DNA from: DAOTTY01 sp964451095
Lineage (GTDB): Bacteria; Chloroflexota; Anaerolineae; Aggregatilineales; Phototrophicaceae
NCBI GenBank assembly: GCA_964451095.1
Contig: CAYVGI010000009.1
Span: 1-64,000 of the forward strand
DNA: 64,000 bases
Direction of reading: 5' to 3'
Shown here in pieces: positions 34,493 to 42,466 of this stretch. Below the pieces are notes generated by a model that was not told the origin of the DNA, searched no databases, and worked only from the letters and a program-made list of their open reading frames with translations. A program made the position numbers and the translations under genes. The number at the start of each line of letters is the position of its first letter. Position 1 is the first letter of the stretch.

Positions 34493-35248
34493 CTACGTCT
34501 CCCGGTAGATTGTCGCACTAAAGCGCCCGGTCAACCACCACACCACAGCGACCTGTAGCACGATGCCCAGCAGCAGTGGCCCACCCCACCAACTGTTGCC
34601 GTCCAGGGCGAGCCAGTATGCCTTACTCACCCAGTACGGCGGAAACAGCCCAAACAGGTATTGCAGCGGCGTGTTCACGAACCACGCGCCGCCGATGATG
34701 AGACCCGCAATGCCCGTGATTTTCATCAGCGCGAAGCCCTGCACGCGGTTTTGGGCGAATGTGCCAAAGAACAACGCGGTAATCGACGCGGTGAGGGATG
34801 ATCCCAGCGCGATGACGAACATCTGCCAGGTGGGCAGCGGTGCCAGGTTGCTGAGGATGAGCAGTTGAGCAAAGACCAGTCCGAAACCGTAGAGCGTAGG
34901 AGAAACGACACGATAGAGCAGGTATGTGGGCACGGAGATGGGGGTGACCATCATAGCGCGGATGGTGTCGTTTTCGCGCTCTTCTAGCAGCAGGAAGCCC
35001 GCGATCATGCCGCCTAGTAGCGCCCCGTTGAACACTGCCATGTAGGCGACAAACATCGGATAGTACGTTGATAGGGTGACGTTAACGCCGTCCCGCGTGG
35101 CGAGATCGTCATTGAGCCAGGGCAACAAGTAGCGCAGCACGACCATCACACCTAACAGGTAGAGTGCCATGGTCACCAGGAAGGTATCGCGGCTGATGAT
35201 GCGGGCGTCGTTGCGACCTAGCTTGCCAAATGTGCGTGTGAGTGCCAT
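34493..35248 (-). CDS. ABC-2 type transporter permease (second subunit)
   Basis: A 251-aa membrane protein with about six helices (for example FLVTMALYLLGVMVVLRYLL and FMVTPISVPTYLLYRVV-like segments). I chose ATG 35248 because AAGGAAC lies just upstream and homology begins at LTRTFGKLGRNDARII. An ATG at 35314 overlaps the previous gene's stop (ATGA) and would add 22 polar residues. It resembles the permeases called fluoroquinolone exporters in actinobacteria and Chloroflexi, but substrates of such systems are rarely known. It forms a three-gene exporter with the next two entries. Confidence 0.82.
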   Translation of the reverse strand: MALTRTFGKLGRNDARIISRDTFLVTMALYLLGVMVVLRYLLPWLNDDLATRDGVNVTLSTYYPMFVAYMAVFNGALLGGMIAGFLLLEERENDTIRAMMVTPISVPTYLLYRVVSPTLYGFGLVFAQLLILSNLAPLPTWQMFVIALGSSLTASITALFFGTFAQNRVQGFALMKITGIAGLIIGGAWFVNTPLQYLFGLFPPYWVSKAYWLALDGNSWWGGPLLLGIVLQVAVVWWLTGRFSATIYRET

Positions 35249-35310
35249 TTTTTGTTCCTTTCGGTGCTGTGTTGATCCATTTATCTTGATTTGCGTGTCT
35301 GTTGTGTTGC

Positions 35311-36033
35311 TCATCCAACGCGCATGACGATGTGCGTGTGGAATGCCCGCAGCGACCACACAAACAACACGCCTATGGTCAGGGCGGTGTAGCTGACGGC
35401 ATATACCCACTCCCAGGTGGCAATCGGGTCCCACGCAGCGGACATGATGAGTGTTTGCGCTGTGGTGGGTATGGCGTACCAAGCGTAGCTTTCCAGCAGC
35501 CCGCTGAAGTGCAGCGCCGGTGCCTGCAAGATCATGGCGATGAAGAGTACGGGCACGAGAAAGTCTGTAATGCTGCGGTAGCGCACGACAATAACGACTC
35601 CCACCAGCGTGTAGATTACGCCGATGGCGACCACACCGAGCAGCAGCACGAATGCGTTAAACGATGTGAGTATGGCAATACCCATCAGGGCCGCAGCACC
35701 CACCACCATGACGGTGCCTTCCAGTGTTGCCAGTGCCGTCAGCGTGACCACCTTCGAAGTTAGATATTCCGGCACGGTGAGCGGGGAGACGATTAACGCG
35801 CTGAGTGTGCCTTCATCCTTCTCAAACAGGATCATTCCGGCGACGTACAGCAGCGTGGAGCCGCCAATGACCAGCAGCATCATTACGGGTGCTGTTTGTG
35901 CGAGGTGTTCCGGTGTGGCTAGGCGGGAAATCATCACGGCAATGAGCGCAGCAACACCCAGCCCAATGGCGTATAGGCGGTTACGAACCTGTACAGTGAA
36001 GTCGGTTTGCATGGTGGAGAGAATGCGTTTCAT
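35311..36033 (-). CDS. ABC-2 type transporter permease (first subunit)
   Basis: A 240-aa polytopic protein. The N-terminus (MKRILSTMQTDFTVQVRNRLYAI) is the amphipathic lead of ABC-2 permeases, and a conserved F-E-K-D-E-G-T-L-S-A-L-I-V-S-P segment lies at about residues 70-85. Six membrane helices are apparent. It starts 2 bp after the ATPase gene and so is co-translated. The two permeases probably form a heterodimer. A neighbouring TetR regulator suggests induction by a small, possibly toxic, compound. Confidence 0.88.
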   Translation of the reverse strand: MKRILSTMQTDFTVQVRNRLYAIGLGVAALIAVMISRLATPEHLAQTAPVMMLLVIGGSTLLYVAGMILFEKDEGTLSALIVSPLTVPEYLTSKVVTLTALATLEGTVMVVGAAALMGIAILTSFNAFVLLLGVVAIGVIYTLVGVVIVVRYRSITDFLVPVLFIAMILQAPALHFSGLLESYAWYAIPTTAQTLIMSAAWDPIATWEWVYAVSYTALTIGVLFVWSLRAFHTHIVMRVG

Positions 36034-36035
36034 GG

Positions 36036-36896
36036 TTAGGTTAGCCTTTCGCCTGTCACTTCGATAAAGATGTTTTCGAGCGTGGTCTCCTGTGTGTGGA
36101 TGGTCTCCACGCGCTGTGCGTCCCGCAGCGTGCGGATGAAGTCCTGATTTGTGCCCAGCCCATCCAGGGGAAACTCCGCCGTTGCTGTGCCTGCACTACC
36201 GTTAACATATTCCACACTGACGCTGCGTTTGCCGTGCTGCCGTTTGAGGGTGTGTGGCGCGTCTATCAGGGCGAGATTGCCATCTACAATAAATGCCACG
36301 CGGTCGCACAGTTCGTCGGCAACGGTCATGTTGTGGGTGGTGAGGAACACGGTCGTGCCCTCGTCGCGTAGGCGCAGCACCAGATCTTTGATTTTACGGG
36401 CGTTGACTGGGTCTAGACCGCTGGTTGGTTCGTCCATAAACAGCACTTTGGGTTTGTGAAGCAGGCTGCGGGCGACGTTCAGGCGGTTCTTCATGCCCTT
36501 GCTGAACTCGCTTACACGCTTGTCCGCCGCATCTCGCAAGCCCACCCATTCCAATACCTCATGCGGGTGGTGGGTTTCCTCCCGGTAGAGCGAAGCAAAA
36601 TAGGACAGGTTTTCGGTTGCCGTGAGCTTGAGGTAGTGGTTCGGCAGTTCGAATGACACGCCGATGTGTTCGTAGTAGTCGCTGCCCCACTCGCTGACGT
36701 TTTTACCGAGCACGTGGGCGGTACCTGTGTAGTCCCGCAGCAAGCCGATGAGCAGCTTTTGCGTGGTGGACTTGCCCGCGCCAGATGGTCCGAGGAAACC
36801 AAATATCTCACGCTCTGCAATGTTGAACGAAATCCCGTGCAACGTCTCGGACTTTGCGCCAGGGTAGGTGTAATGCAAACCTGCAACGTCAATCAT
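36036..36896 (-). CDS. ABC transporter ATP-binding protein
   Basis: A 286-aa ATPase that powers the two-permease exporter. Walker A is G-P-S-G-A-G-K-S-T (36-44), the signature is F-S-K-G-M (131-135), and Walker B with the catalytic Glu is V-L-F-M-D-E156-P, followed by T-S-G-L-D-P and an H-loop at F-L-T-T-H. The signature differs from the canonical LSGGQ, as in DrrA-type drug-export ATPases. The ATG is preceded by AAGGAAG. Its promoter is overlapped by a palindrome, so repression by the divergent TetR protein is likely. Confidence 0.93.
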   Translation of the reverse strand: MIDVAGLHYTYPGAKSETLHGISFNIAEREIFGFLGPSGAGKSTTQKLLIGLLRDYTGTAHVLGKNVSEWGSDYYEHIGVSFELPNHYLKLTATENLSYFASLYREETHHPHEVLEWVGLRDAADKRVSEFSKGMKNRLNVARSLLHKPKVLFMDEPTSGLDPVNARKIKDLVLRLRDEGTTVFLTTHNMTVADELCDRVAFIVDGNLALIDAPHTLKRQHGKRSVSVEYVNGSAGTATAEFPLDGLGTNQDFIRTLRDAQRVETIHTQETTLENIFIEVTGERLT

Positions 36897-36920
36897 GTGT
36901 AGCTTCCTTGTTTGGCTGTG

Positions 36921-36944
36921 TGACCATATTGTACATATTGGTCA
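36921..36944. promoter_or_regulatory. TetR-type operator
   Basis: TGACCA, TGTACA and TGGTCA follow each other at 3-bp spacing, forming a palindrome of 24 bp with 18 symmetric positions. It covers the -10 box of the exporter promoter, and a tetR gene is divergently placed about 400 bp away. A bound repressor would block transcription directly. Confidence 0.65.
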
Positions 36945-36955
36945 AATCGTATCAA
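36928..36955 (-). promoter_or_regulatory. Promoter of the ABC exporter genes
   Basis: On the minus strand, TTGATA (complement of 36950-36955) is followed after 16 bp by TACAAT (complement of 36928-36933). Each differs from consensus at one base. Transcription should start near 36921, giving a leader of about 25 nt that includes the ATPase ribosome site. Confidence 0.65.
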
Positions 36956-37051
36956 ATTGGGGTAGGCTGTCAATCGAAATCGAGGTGCATCCCCCAAACG
37001 GGGGACGGTGCTCAGCCTGGGTGCGCCCTGGTTCGGAACGGCGCACACTGC

Positions 37052-37081
37052 TTGACGGTTACGGGGCATACCCTGTAAAAT
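37052..37081 (+). promoter_or_regulatory. Promoter of the LuxR-HTH/TetR pair
   Basis: TTGACG (37052-37057) and TAAAAT (37076-37081) are separated by 18 bp, and each differs from consensus at one base. Transcription should start near 37088, about 30 nt before the first start codon. Confidence 0.55.
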
Positions 37082-37118
37082 AATGACCCGATAGACCAAA
37101 ACAGTCATGAGGACAACC

Positions 37119-37334
37119 ATGGCAACCGCACATACAGGAATTCACCTCACAACGCGAGAGCAGGATGTTTTACGACTGCTGGCAACGGGTGCAACCAATC
37201 GGCAGATTGCACAGGAGCTTGCGATCGGCAACGAAACAGTAAAGACGCACGTTTCCAATATCTTGCGCAAGTTCGGTGCATCTTGCCGCACGGAAGCTGT
37301 AGGAATGTCTTATCAATTCGGTATGTTAGGGTAG
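37119..37334 (+). CDS. Stand-alone LuxR-type helix-turn-helix protein
   Basis: A 71-aa protein that is almost entirely a GerE/LuxR DNA-binding domain: LTTREQDVLRLLATGATNRQ, then I-A-Q-E-L-A-I-G-N-E-T-V-K-T-H-V-S-N-I-L-R-K. ATG 37119 is preferred over 37107 because GAGGA sits six bases before it. No receiver or ligand domain is attached, so it could be a constitutive regulator or a partner for the TetR protein encoded 5 bp downstream. The stop codon is spaced so closely to the tetR start that the two are surely co-transcribed. Confidence 0.8.
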   Translation: MATAHTGIHLTTREQDVLRLLATGATNRQIAQELAIGNETVKTHVSNILRKFGASCRTEAVGMSYQFGMLG

Positions 37335-37339
37335 GCACG

Positions 37340-38014
37340 ATGGATTCTGATGAGCGCGAACAGCGCATTCTTGACGCTGCGTTCGACCTGATTACGCACT
37401 ATGGCTACGACAAAACACCCGTCAGTGAGATTGCGGACAAAGCGGGGGTGAGCAAGGGCACAATCTACCTGCACTTCGAGAGTAAGACAGCACTGTTCGA
37501 AACGCTGCTGAAACGGGAGATGGCGAACTACGCCGAGGATTGGATGCGGCGCGTTCAAGAAGACCCACAGGGCGGCAGCATGGGCAGTGTGTATCGGCAT
37601 GTGCTGGCGGCGATTAACGCCAACCCCTTCATGCGGGCAGTGTTCAACCAGGATCGGCGTGTGCTGGGCAAGTACCTAAAAGAAGCAGACCAAGTGTTTA
37701 ATTTGCAACAGGCGATTGATGCCCGCGCGGACTTTATCCGGCAGATGCAGGCGGTGCATGCCGTTCGCAGCGATGTTGACCCCTACACGACTGCCTACCT
37801 GATGAGCGTGTTCCTCAATGGCATCACGACGATGGATGAGATTGTGCCCAGCGATGCTGTGCCGCCGTTTGACGAATTGTTGTCTGCGATGGGAGAGATG
37901 ATGGACAGTTATCTCTCGCAGGTTGACGGCGTAAATGCCGAGGCAGGCAAGCAGGTCATCGCCGATGTGGTGACCGCATATCGCCAGCAAGCAGAGGCGG
38001 GCAAGCAAAGTTAA
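37340..38014 (+). CDS. TetR/AcrR family transcriptional regulator
   Basis: A 224-aa repressor-type protein. The start ATG 37340 follows a purine-rich TAGGGTAGG. The DNA-binding domain is at residues 8-52 (ILDAAFDLITHYGYDKTPVS, then E-I-A-D-K-A-G-V-S-K-G-T-I-Y-L-H-F-E-S-K). The C-terminal ligand domain is divergent, so the effector is unknown. It most likely represses the facing ABC exporter through the palindrome at 36921-36944. Its end overlaps the convergent GH32 gene by 4 bp. Confidence 0.92.
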   Translation: MDSDEREQRILDAAFDLITHYGYDKTPVSEIADKAGVSKGTIYLHFESKTALFETLLKREMANYAEDWMRRVQEDPQGGSMGSVYRHVLAAINANPFMRAVFNQDRRVLGKYLKEADQVFNLQQAIDARADFIRQMQAVHAVRSDVDPYTTAYLMSVFLNGITTMDEIVPSDAVPPFDELLSAMGEMMDSYLSQVDGVNAEAGKQVIADVVTAYRQQAEAGKQS

Positions 38015-39417
38015 GTGCCTGTCAATTGCCACATATCAGCATGGCTAACTTGCAGCGCCGCATGCGTTTCTATCCGTGGCGTGAACGACCACGCGCCCGG
38101 CTCGTAGAAGCGCGATGTGATCGTTTTGCCCTGCACAAATACCTCCACCGTGGAGCGGTCTACAAACACTCTTATTCGCAATTCGTGTGTGTCTTCTAGC
38201 GGCATCCAGCGCATGTTGTTCAGACGGATCTGATTCGCAGCAACCTCAATCACCAGCGGATGCGCAACCTCGCCGCCTAGCAGGTGAACCGTTGCCTGCA
38301 CGTCGTCTCCATGTAACTCTAGGTGCAGCTCGCCGCTTTGTGTGGACGGCACCTGTAATGTATGGTCGTCCCCAGCATCAAGGGCAACTGATGTGGTTTG
38401 TCCATGCACCTCGCGCAGCTTCTCAAGCGCGGGGTGTGGATGCTGTCGAAGCAACCCGTCCGTGCCGAGTGAGAGCACCCGTGGCACCGACATCACGCCT
38501 GCCCAACCGCGCCGTGTGGTTTCATCGGTCTCCTTCAGCCACCCGAACATGACCTGTTGCCCGTCGCCCGTGGTAAGCGTCTGCGGTGCGTAGAACACAT
38601 TATCACCATAATCCAGGTAGTGCACTGCTCGCGGAAGAAAGCGCCTGCCATCGAAATGACCGACACAATACAGCACATGGTAGGTCGTTTGATCCCACAC
38701 GCTGAACACCAGCACATGCCCGTTGGCGAACCTGAGCAACTGCGGGCACTCCCATACCTTGCCCGTCCACATTCCGAACGCTGCGAGATCATCCCCTGTT
38801 AGCATTACGCCTGCCGCCTGCCATGTGAGCAGGTCATCTGACGTGTACAGGTGGACTCGTCCGCCCGCTGCTGTGCCTGCGCCTATGGTCATCATCCAGG
38901 TCTCATCGGCACGCCACACGATAGGGTCACGGAAGCCAAGCAGCGCGTTGGCGTCCACGGCATCTTTGGGATCAACAACGGTGCGCTGCCGCTTTGTCCA
39001 TGTCACTAAGTCGGCGGAACCTGTTGCACTGAGCACACGCTGGTTCGCTGCCAGTTCTGTTTGTCCCTGCACGCCCGTGTAAAAGGCGGTCGGTACACCC
39101 TCGTTCACCACCACACAGCCCGACCAGCACCCTCCCTCGTCATAGCTGCCGGGTGTGGGGGCAAGCGCTAGCGGCAGGTCTTGCCAGCGGATTAGGTCTG
39201 TGCTGACGGCGTGCCCCCAGTGGATATTCCCCCAGCGGTCGTCATGTGGGTTGTGTTGATAGAACATGTGGTACTGACCTTGCCAGTACACCAGCCCGTT
39301 AGGGTCATTCATCCAGTTGGATGGCGGTAGGAAGTGATACTGCGGGCGCGTTGGGGCGTCCGCCAGCCGACGGCGTGCGTGCGCGGCATCTACAATTTGC
39401 GCTTTGGGGTTGGTCAC
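38011..39417 (-). CDS. GH32 sucrose hydrolase (invertase / sucrose-6-phosphate hydrolase)
   Basis: A 468-aa glycoside hydrolase that splits sucrose or related fructosides. The catalytic residues are all visible: nucleophile D38 in WMNDPNG, transition-state stabiliser D164 in G-F-R-D-P, and acid/base E223 in V-W-E-C-P. The N-terminal five-bladed propeller is followed by the beta-sandwich domain (about 330-468), which keeps R-I-R-V-F-V-D-R-S-T-V-E-V-F. The start is a GTG with GAGGAA upstream. No signal peptide is seen, so a cytoplasmic enzyme is expected. No sucrose transporter or kinase is adjacent. Free sucrose and sucrose-6-phosphate cannot be told apart here. Confidence 0.93.
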   Translation of the reverse strand: MTNPKAQIVDAAHARRRLADAPTRPQYHFLPPSNWMNDPNGLVYWQGQYHMFYQHNPHDDRWGNIHWGHAVSTDLIRWQDLPLALAPTPGSYDEGGCWSGCVVVNEGVPTAFYTGVQGQTELAANQRVLSATGSADLVTWTKRQRTVVDPKDAVDANALLGFRDPIVWRADETWMMTIGAGTAAGGRVHLYTSDDLLTWQAAGVMLTGDDLAAFGMWTGKVWECPQLLRFANGHVLVFSVWDQTTYHVLYCVGHFDGRRFLPRAVHYLDYGDNVFYAPQTLTTGDGQQVMFGWLKETDETTRRGWAGVMSVPRVLSLGTDGLLRQHPHPALEKLREVHGQTTSVALDAGDDHTLQVPSTQSGELHLELHGDDVQATVHLLGGEVAHPLVIEVAANQIRLNNMRWMPLEDTHELRIRVFVDRSTVEVFVQGKTITSRFYEPGAWSFTPRIETHAALQVSHADMWQLTGT

Positions 39418-39517
39418 TTTTGTTCATTCCTCAGTTGACACGCTTTATGCATGAGTCATCTGTGCAGTGTGCTATACTTCCCGTAATTTGCACATACGCA
39501 CACATAGGACGACGGCT

Positions 39518-40111
39518 ATGCCCTCCAAGGTGGAAGTTATCGAGCAGAAGGAAGTATTTAACCAGGCGATCTTCCGCATAGAAGAAGCGACCCTGCGCCA
39601 CGAGAAGTACGATGGCACCATGAGCCGCGAGATGAAGCGCCTGAACCTCGACCGGGGGGACTCGGTGGCGGCAGTCATCCAACAGGTGGAAACAGACGAA
39701 ATTGTGCTGATTGAACAGTTCCGCTACCCGACCTACGACAAGGGACCGGGATGGTTACTAGAACTGCCCGCTGGCATGGTGCGCGACGGTGAGCGCCCGG
39801 AAGACTCCATCCGGCGCGAACTAGTCGAGGAAACGGGTTATACGGTGCTGAATCTGCACCCCATCCACACATTTTACGCCAGCCCTGGCGGCACGTCGGA
39901 GCGTATTCACCTGTTTTTCGCGCGTGTGGAGTCATCCTATAAGACGAGTGAGGGCGGCGGCGCGGAGAGCGAAGACGAGGACATTGAAACCAAACTGATG
40001 TCCATCGCGCAGATTGAACTGCTGTTGGAAACACGCCACTTTGCAGACGCTAAAACCATTATCGGCTTGCAGTGGCTGCTGGTGAACAAAGACCGCCTGT
40101 ATCTATTTTAG
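39518..40111 (+). CDS. Nudix hydrolase (ADP-ribose pyrophosphatase-like)
   Basis: A 197-aa Nudix enzyme. The Nudix box G-x5-E-x7-R-E-U-x-E-E-x-G-U is complete at residues 86-108 (from GMVRDGERPED to RELVEETGY). The preceding LLELPAG and the following F-Y-A-S-P-G-G-T-S-E-R are typical of the NudK/ADP-ribose diphosphatase branch, which cleaves nucleoside-diphosphate sugars. I chose ATG 39518 because it follows an AGGA site and begins the homology; the open frame extends 17 codons upstream. Regulation is not apparent. Confidence 0.9.
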   Translation: MPSKVEVIEQKEVFNQAIFRIEEATLRHEKYDGTMSREMKRLNLDRGDSVAAVIQQVETDEIVLIEQFRYPTYDKGPGWLLELPAGMVRDGERPEDSIRRELVEETGYTVLNLHPIHTFYASPGGTSERIHLFFARVESSYKTSEGGGAESEDEDIETKLMSIAQIELLLETRHFADAKTIIGLQWLLVNKDRLYLF

Positions 40112-40129
40112 GGGTGGGGTTTGGGCATG

Positions 40130-40152
40130 GTGGGGGCGATGCTGCCCCCCAC
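40130..40152. terminator. Bidirectional hairpin between the Nudix and monooxygenase genes
   Basis: GTGGGGG (40130-40136) pairs with CCCCCAC (40146-40152) around a 9-nt loop in the 47-bp gap between convergent genes. It is GC-rich without a T-tract. Confidence 0.5.
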
Positions 40153-40158
40153 AGCTTG

Positions 40159-40476
40159 CTAGCTTGTTGCCTTTTCCGTGCTTTGGATTACTTTGTGAAC
40201 CTCAATGTTCGGGTGCCCCAAAAACGCCTCTTTGGGCAGGGTGCCTTGTGCGTGGCTCTGCTTAAACTCCTCGGAGTTTATCCATGCCTCGTACAGTTCT
40301 TTCGATTCCCAGAAGGTCATCACCACGTAGGGCGTATCGGGCTGGGTGGGGCGCAAAAGCTGGAATGAGATAAAACCTGCCATGCCGTCTACCGTGTGAG
40401 CACGCTCTTCGAAGCGCTTCTCGAACGCGTCGTTGTACTCCGGGTTCACGGGGATGCGATTACAAACAACAATCAT
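40159..40476 (-). CDS. IsdG-like haem-degrading / antibiotic-biosynthesis-type monooxygenase
   Basis: A 105-aa ABM-fold protein starting at ATG 40476, with GAGGAC upstream. The Asn-Trp-His set that defines IsdG/HmoB haem oxygenases is present: N6 (VVCNRI), W56 (MTFWESKE) and H75 (FKQSHAQ). Such enzymes open haem to release iron. Related ABM proteins act on quinones, but they usually lack this triad. No haem-uptake genes are adjacent, so the source of haem is unclear. It converges on the Nudix gene. Confidence 0.82.
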   Translation of the reverse strand: MIVVCNRIPVNPEYNDAFEKRFEERAHTVDGMAGFISFQLLRPTQPDTPYVVMTFWESKELYEAWINSEEFKQSHAQGTLPKEAFLGHPNIEVHKVIQSTEKATS

Positions 40477-40547
40477 TAGTACGTCCTCTTGGTTCAACAA
40501 ACAAATGGGGGGCGGCACATGCCTGCGCCACCCAGTGCCAGCATATT

Positions 40548-41164
40548 CTAATCGATCACACGCTCACGCCCAGGTGCCAGCAGCGGGGATGCGTCCTCCC
40601 ACTCCCGGAACACAAAGTCCGACAGCGGATTGCGCCGCCGGGGGGCGGTTTCCTTCTTCTGCAAATCCTCTGGTAGTGTCTCTGGTGCTGCCGGGTAGCC
40701 AATCGCCAGCGCGTTGAGCACCTCAAACCTTGGCGGGATGTTGTAGCGCTGCTGTGCTGCCTCCCGGTCGATGCCGCCCATCTGCCGCACGCCAAGCCCA
40801 GTGCCGTCGCCTGCACGGTGAGGTAGGCAACCGCCTGACCCACATCGTGATGCGCGTTGCGGTTGGTACGGTCGCCGTGCTCAATCTCTGCCATGGTGAG
40901 CATTAGCACGGGGGCATTGCCCGCCCAACGTTGGTTGCTCTCGTTGATGACACCGAACAGCTTCTCGTATGCTTCTGGGTCGTCCTGGGTTGCGACGATG
41001 AACCGCCACGGTTGCTGATTGTAGGATGATGGTGCCCAGCGCGCTGCCTCTAGCAGTTGCAGTAGCACATCGGTTGCTATCGGCTCCGTGCGGAATGCCC
41101 TGGGGCTGTACCGCTCGCGCAGGGTGTCGTCTAGAGGGTGGTCGTTTTGTGTTTGTCTGTTCAT
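40548..41164 (-). pseudogene. Nitroreductase-family gene with a single-base frameshift
   Basis: The reading frame from ATG 41164 encodes a nitroreductase N-terminus: RYSPRAFRTEPI, AARWAPSSYNQQPWRF for FMN binding, and D-V-G-Q-A-V-A-Y-L-T-V-Q-A-T-A-L-G-L. It then shifts near 40792, and the remaining family sequence (RQMGGIDREAAQQRYNIPPR, then LAIGYP and a C-terminal R-x-P-L-S-D-F-V) continues in a second frame to 40548. One missing G/C within the short run at about 40791-40793 explains the break. The repaired protein would be about 205 aa, normal for a flavin-dependent NAD(P)H nitroreductase. It may be a sequencing error in a draft assembly or a genuine lesion. GGAGGTGAGC precedes the start. 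Confidence 0.8.
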
Positions 41165-41408
41165 GGGTCGCTCACCTCCGCTGTGCGTGGATTTATCTTC
41201 GGGTGTTCTTGTGTAAACCTCTGAACGGACAACAGGGGTAATTATTACCGTAACGACCGCACACTAATTCAGTTCTAGTGGGTCGCTCAGCATGGAAATC
41301 ACAAAACGGCATCCGTACGCACCCCACCTGAACGCGCAGCGAAATGCTGGGGGGGTCCTCGTTTTTGCGTTAGACTCCACGCAAAGTTTGCAACCACAGA
41401 GGGACACA

Positions 41409-41771
41409 ATGCCCAACATCAGTGTGAAAGACGGTGGCACATTTGCGGTTGATGCGGATAAGCGGCTCATTCTCGCCCTGCGCGAAAATGATGTGGACAT
41501 CCTGCATCGTTGTGGCGGGCACGCCAAATGCACGACTTGCCGCGTCTCGTTTGTTGACGGTGAGCCGGACAAAATGACTGAGGCGGAACTGGAGAAGCTG
41601 AAGGAGCAGGATAAGCTTGGCGAGTTCCGGCTGAGTTGCCAGATTATGTGTGACCATGACATGACGGTAGAACCGTTGATGACCCTTGCCAGCACGGGGC
41701 TGGATGATCGCGGTCCGCAGCCCGAGACGGAAATCACGCCGTCACCTGTTTGGAAAGACAAACCCGAATAG
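41409..41771 (+). CDS. 2Fe-2S ferredoxin (adrenodoxin-like spacing)
   Basis: A 120-aa soluble electron carrier. The cluster ligands are C35-x5-C41-x2-C44-x32-C77, the spacing of ISC/adrenodoxin-type ferredoxins and not the C-x4-C spacing of plant-type proteins. The start at ATG 41409 fits a beta-grasp N-terminus (ISVKDGGTFAVDADKRLILAL) and follows GAGGG. The open frame extends 39 codons upstream without a good site. A Pro/Glu-rich tail of about 25 residues follows the domain. Redox partners are not encoded nearby, apart from the broken nitroreductase on the opposite strand. Confidence 0.88.
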   Translation: MPNISVKDGGTFAVDADKRLILALRENDVDILHRCGGHAKCTTCRVSFVDGEPDKMTEAELEKLKEQDKLGEFRLSCQIMCDHDMTVEPLMTLASTGLDDRGPQPETEITPSPVWKDKPE

Positions 41772-41850
41772 GAGCATTGTACGCGGAGCATTTCCCGCAC
41801 GATGTGTTATGATGAAAACGTAACGCTCACTTGAATTGAGGAGTACAAAG

Positions 41851-42348
41851 ATGCATAAGTTTAATCGACTGCTCATACTACTGCTCGTTGTCCTTGCTGC
41901 GCTTAGCCTTGCAGCGGTGACTGTCGCGCAGGATGATGACGATGATGACGACAACAGCAGCGAATCCCTCGATGTCAACATTGCGTGGCAGCCGTTCCAA
42001 AACGGTGTGATGCTGTGGTTCCGCAGCACCGACGAAGTTTGGGTGCTCATTGACGACGGCACGCCATTTGACGGTGCGGGCAGCGTACGCTATTTCTCCG
42101 ACAGCGACGAGAGCGGTGGCTCTGGCAGTACCGATTGTAGCATTAGTCCAATTCGCGGCTTTGGGCGCGTTTACTTTGGCAACGATGACCTGCGCAGCCA
42201 GTTGGGGTGCCCGCTGGCGGATGAACTCGGCTACAACGGCAACGACAGCGTTGCTTCCACGGGCATTGTTGAAGTTGACGGACCTGGCGATACCCTGTAC
42301 GAGGTGAACCGCGACGGTAACACCTGGCTAACGGTGCGCTTCCGCTAG
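41851..42348 (+). CDS. Secreted protein with Asp-rich mature N-terminus
   Basis: A 165-aa protein. Residues 1-26 form a signal peptide (LLILLLVVLAALSLAAVTVA), and the mature chain opens with seven consecutive Asp residues and NSSES. The rest contains W-Q-P-F-Q-N-G-V-M-L-W-F-R-S-T-D-E-V-W-V-L, F-G-R-V-Y-F-G and L-G-C-P-L-A-D-E-L-G. These LGxP/GRVY phrases occur in many exported Chloroflexota proteins of unknown function. GAGGAG lies 8 bp before the start. A strong terminator follows, so it is transcribed alone. Confidence 0.8.
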   Translation: MHKFNRLLILLLVVLAALSLAAVTVAQDDDDDDDNSSESLDVNIAWQPFQNGVMLWFRSTDEVWVLIDDGTPFDGAGSVRYFSDSDESGGSGSTDCSISPIRGFGRVYFGNDDLRSQLGCPLADELGYNGNDSVASTGIVEVDGPGDTLYEVNRDGNTWLTVRFR

Positions 42349-42378
42349 TAACAATACCCTGACAACAGAACATCCCCG

Positions 42379-42418
42379 CCGCATCCCGATTTTGCCTATT
42401 TACGGGATGCGGTTTTTT
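42379..42418 (+). terminator. Rho-independent terminator
   Basis: CCGCATCCCG (42379-42388) pairs perfectly with CGGGATGCGG (42403-42412) around 14 nt, and six T residues follow. It ends the secreted-protein transcript 30 bp after its stop codon. Confidence 0.85.
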
Positions 42419-42466
42419 GTCGATAATCCCCTGCGCGTTTAAATTAGGCAAGGATTAAGCTCGCTC

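Noticed and set aside
36991..37004. CCCCC-aaac-GGGGG hairpin between the exporter and regulator genes
   Set aside because: Short stem, no T-tract, and no gene ending nearby; its role cannot be argued from sequence.
41264..41800. Minus-strand open frame over the ferredoxin gene
   Set aside because: The plus strand encodes a complete 2Fe-2S ferredoxin with correctly spaced cysteines; the reverse frame is Ser/Arg-rich without motifs.
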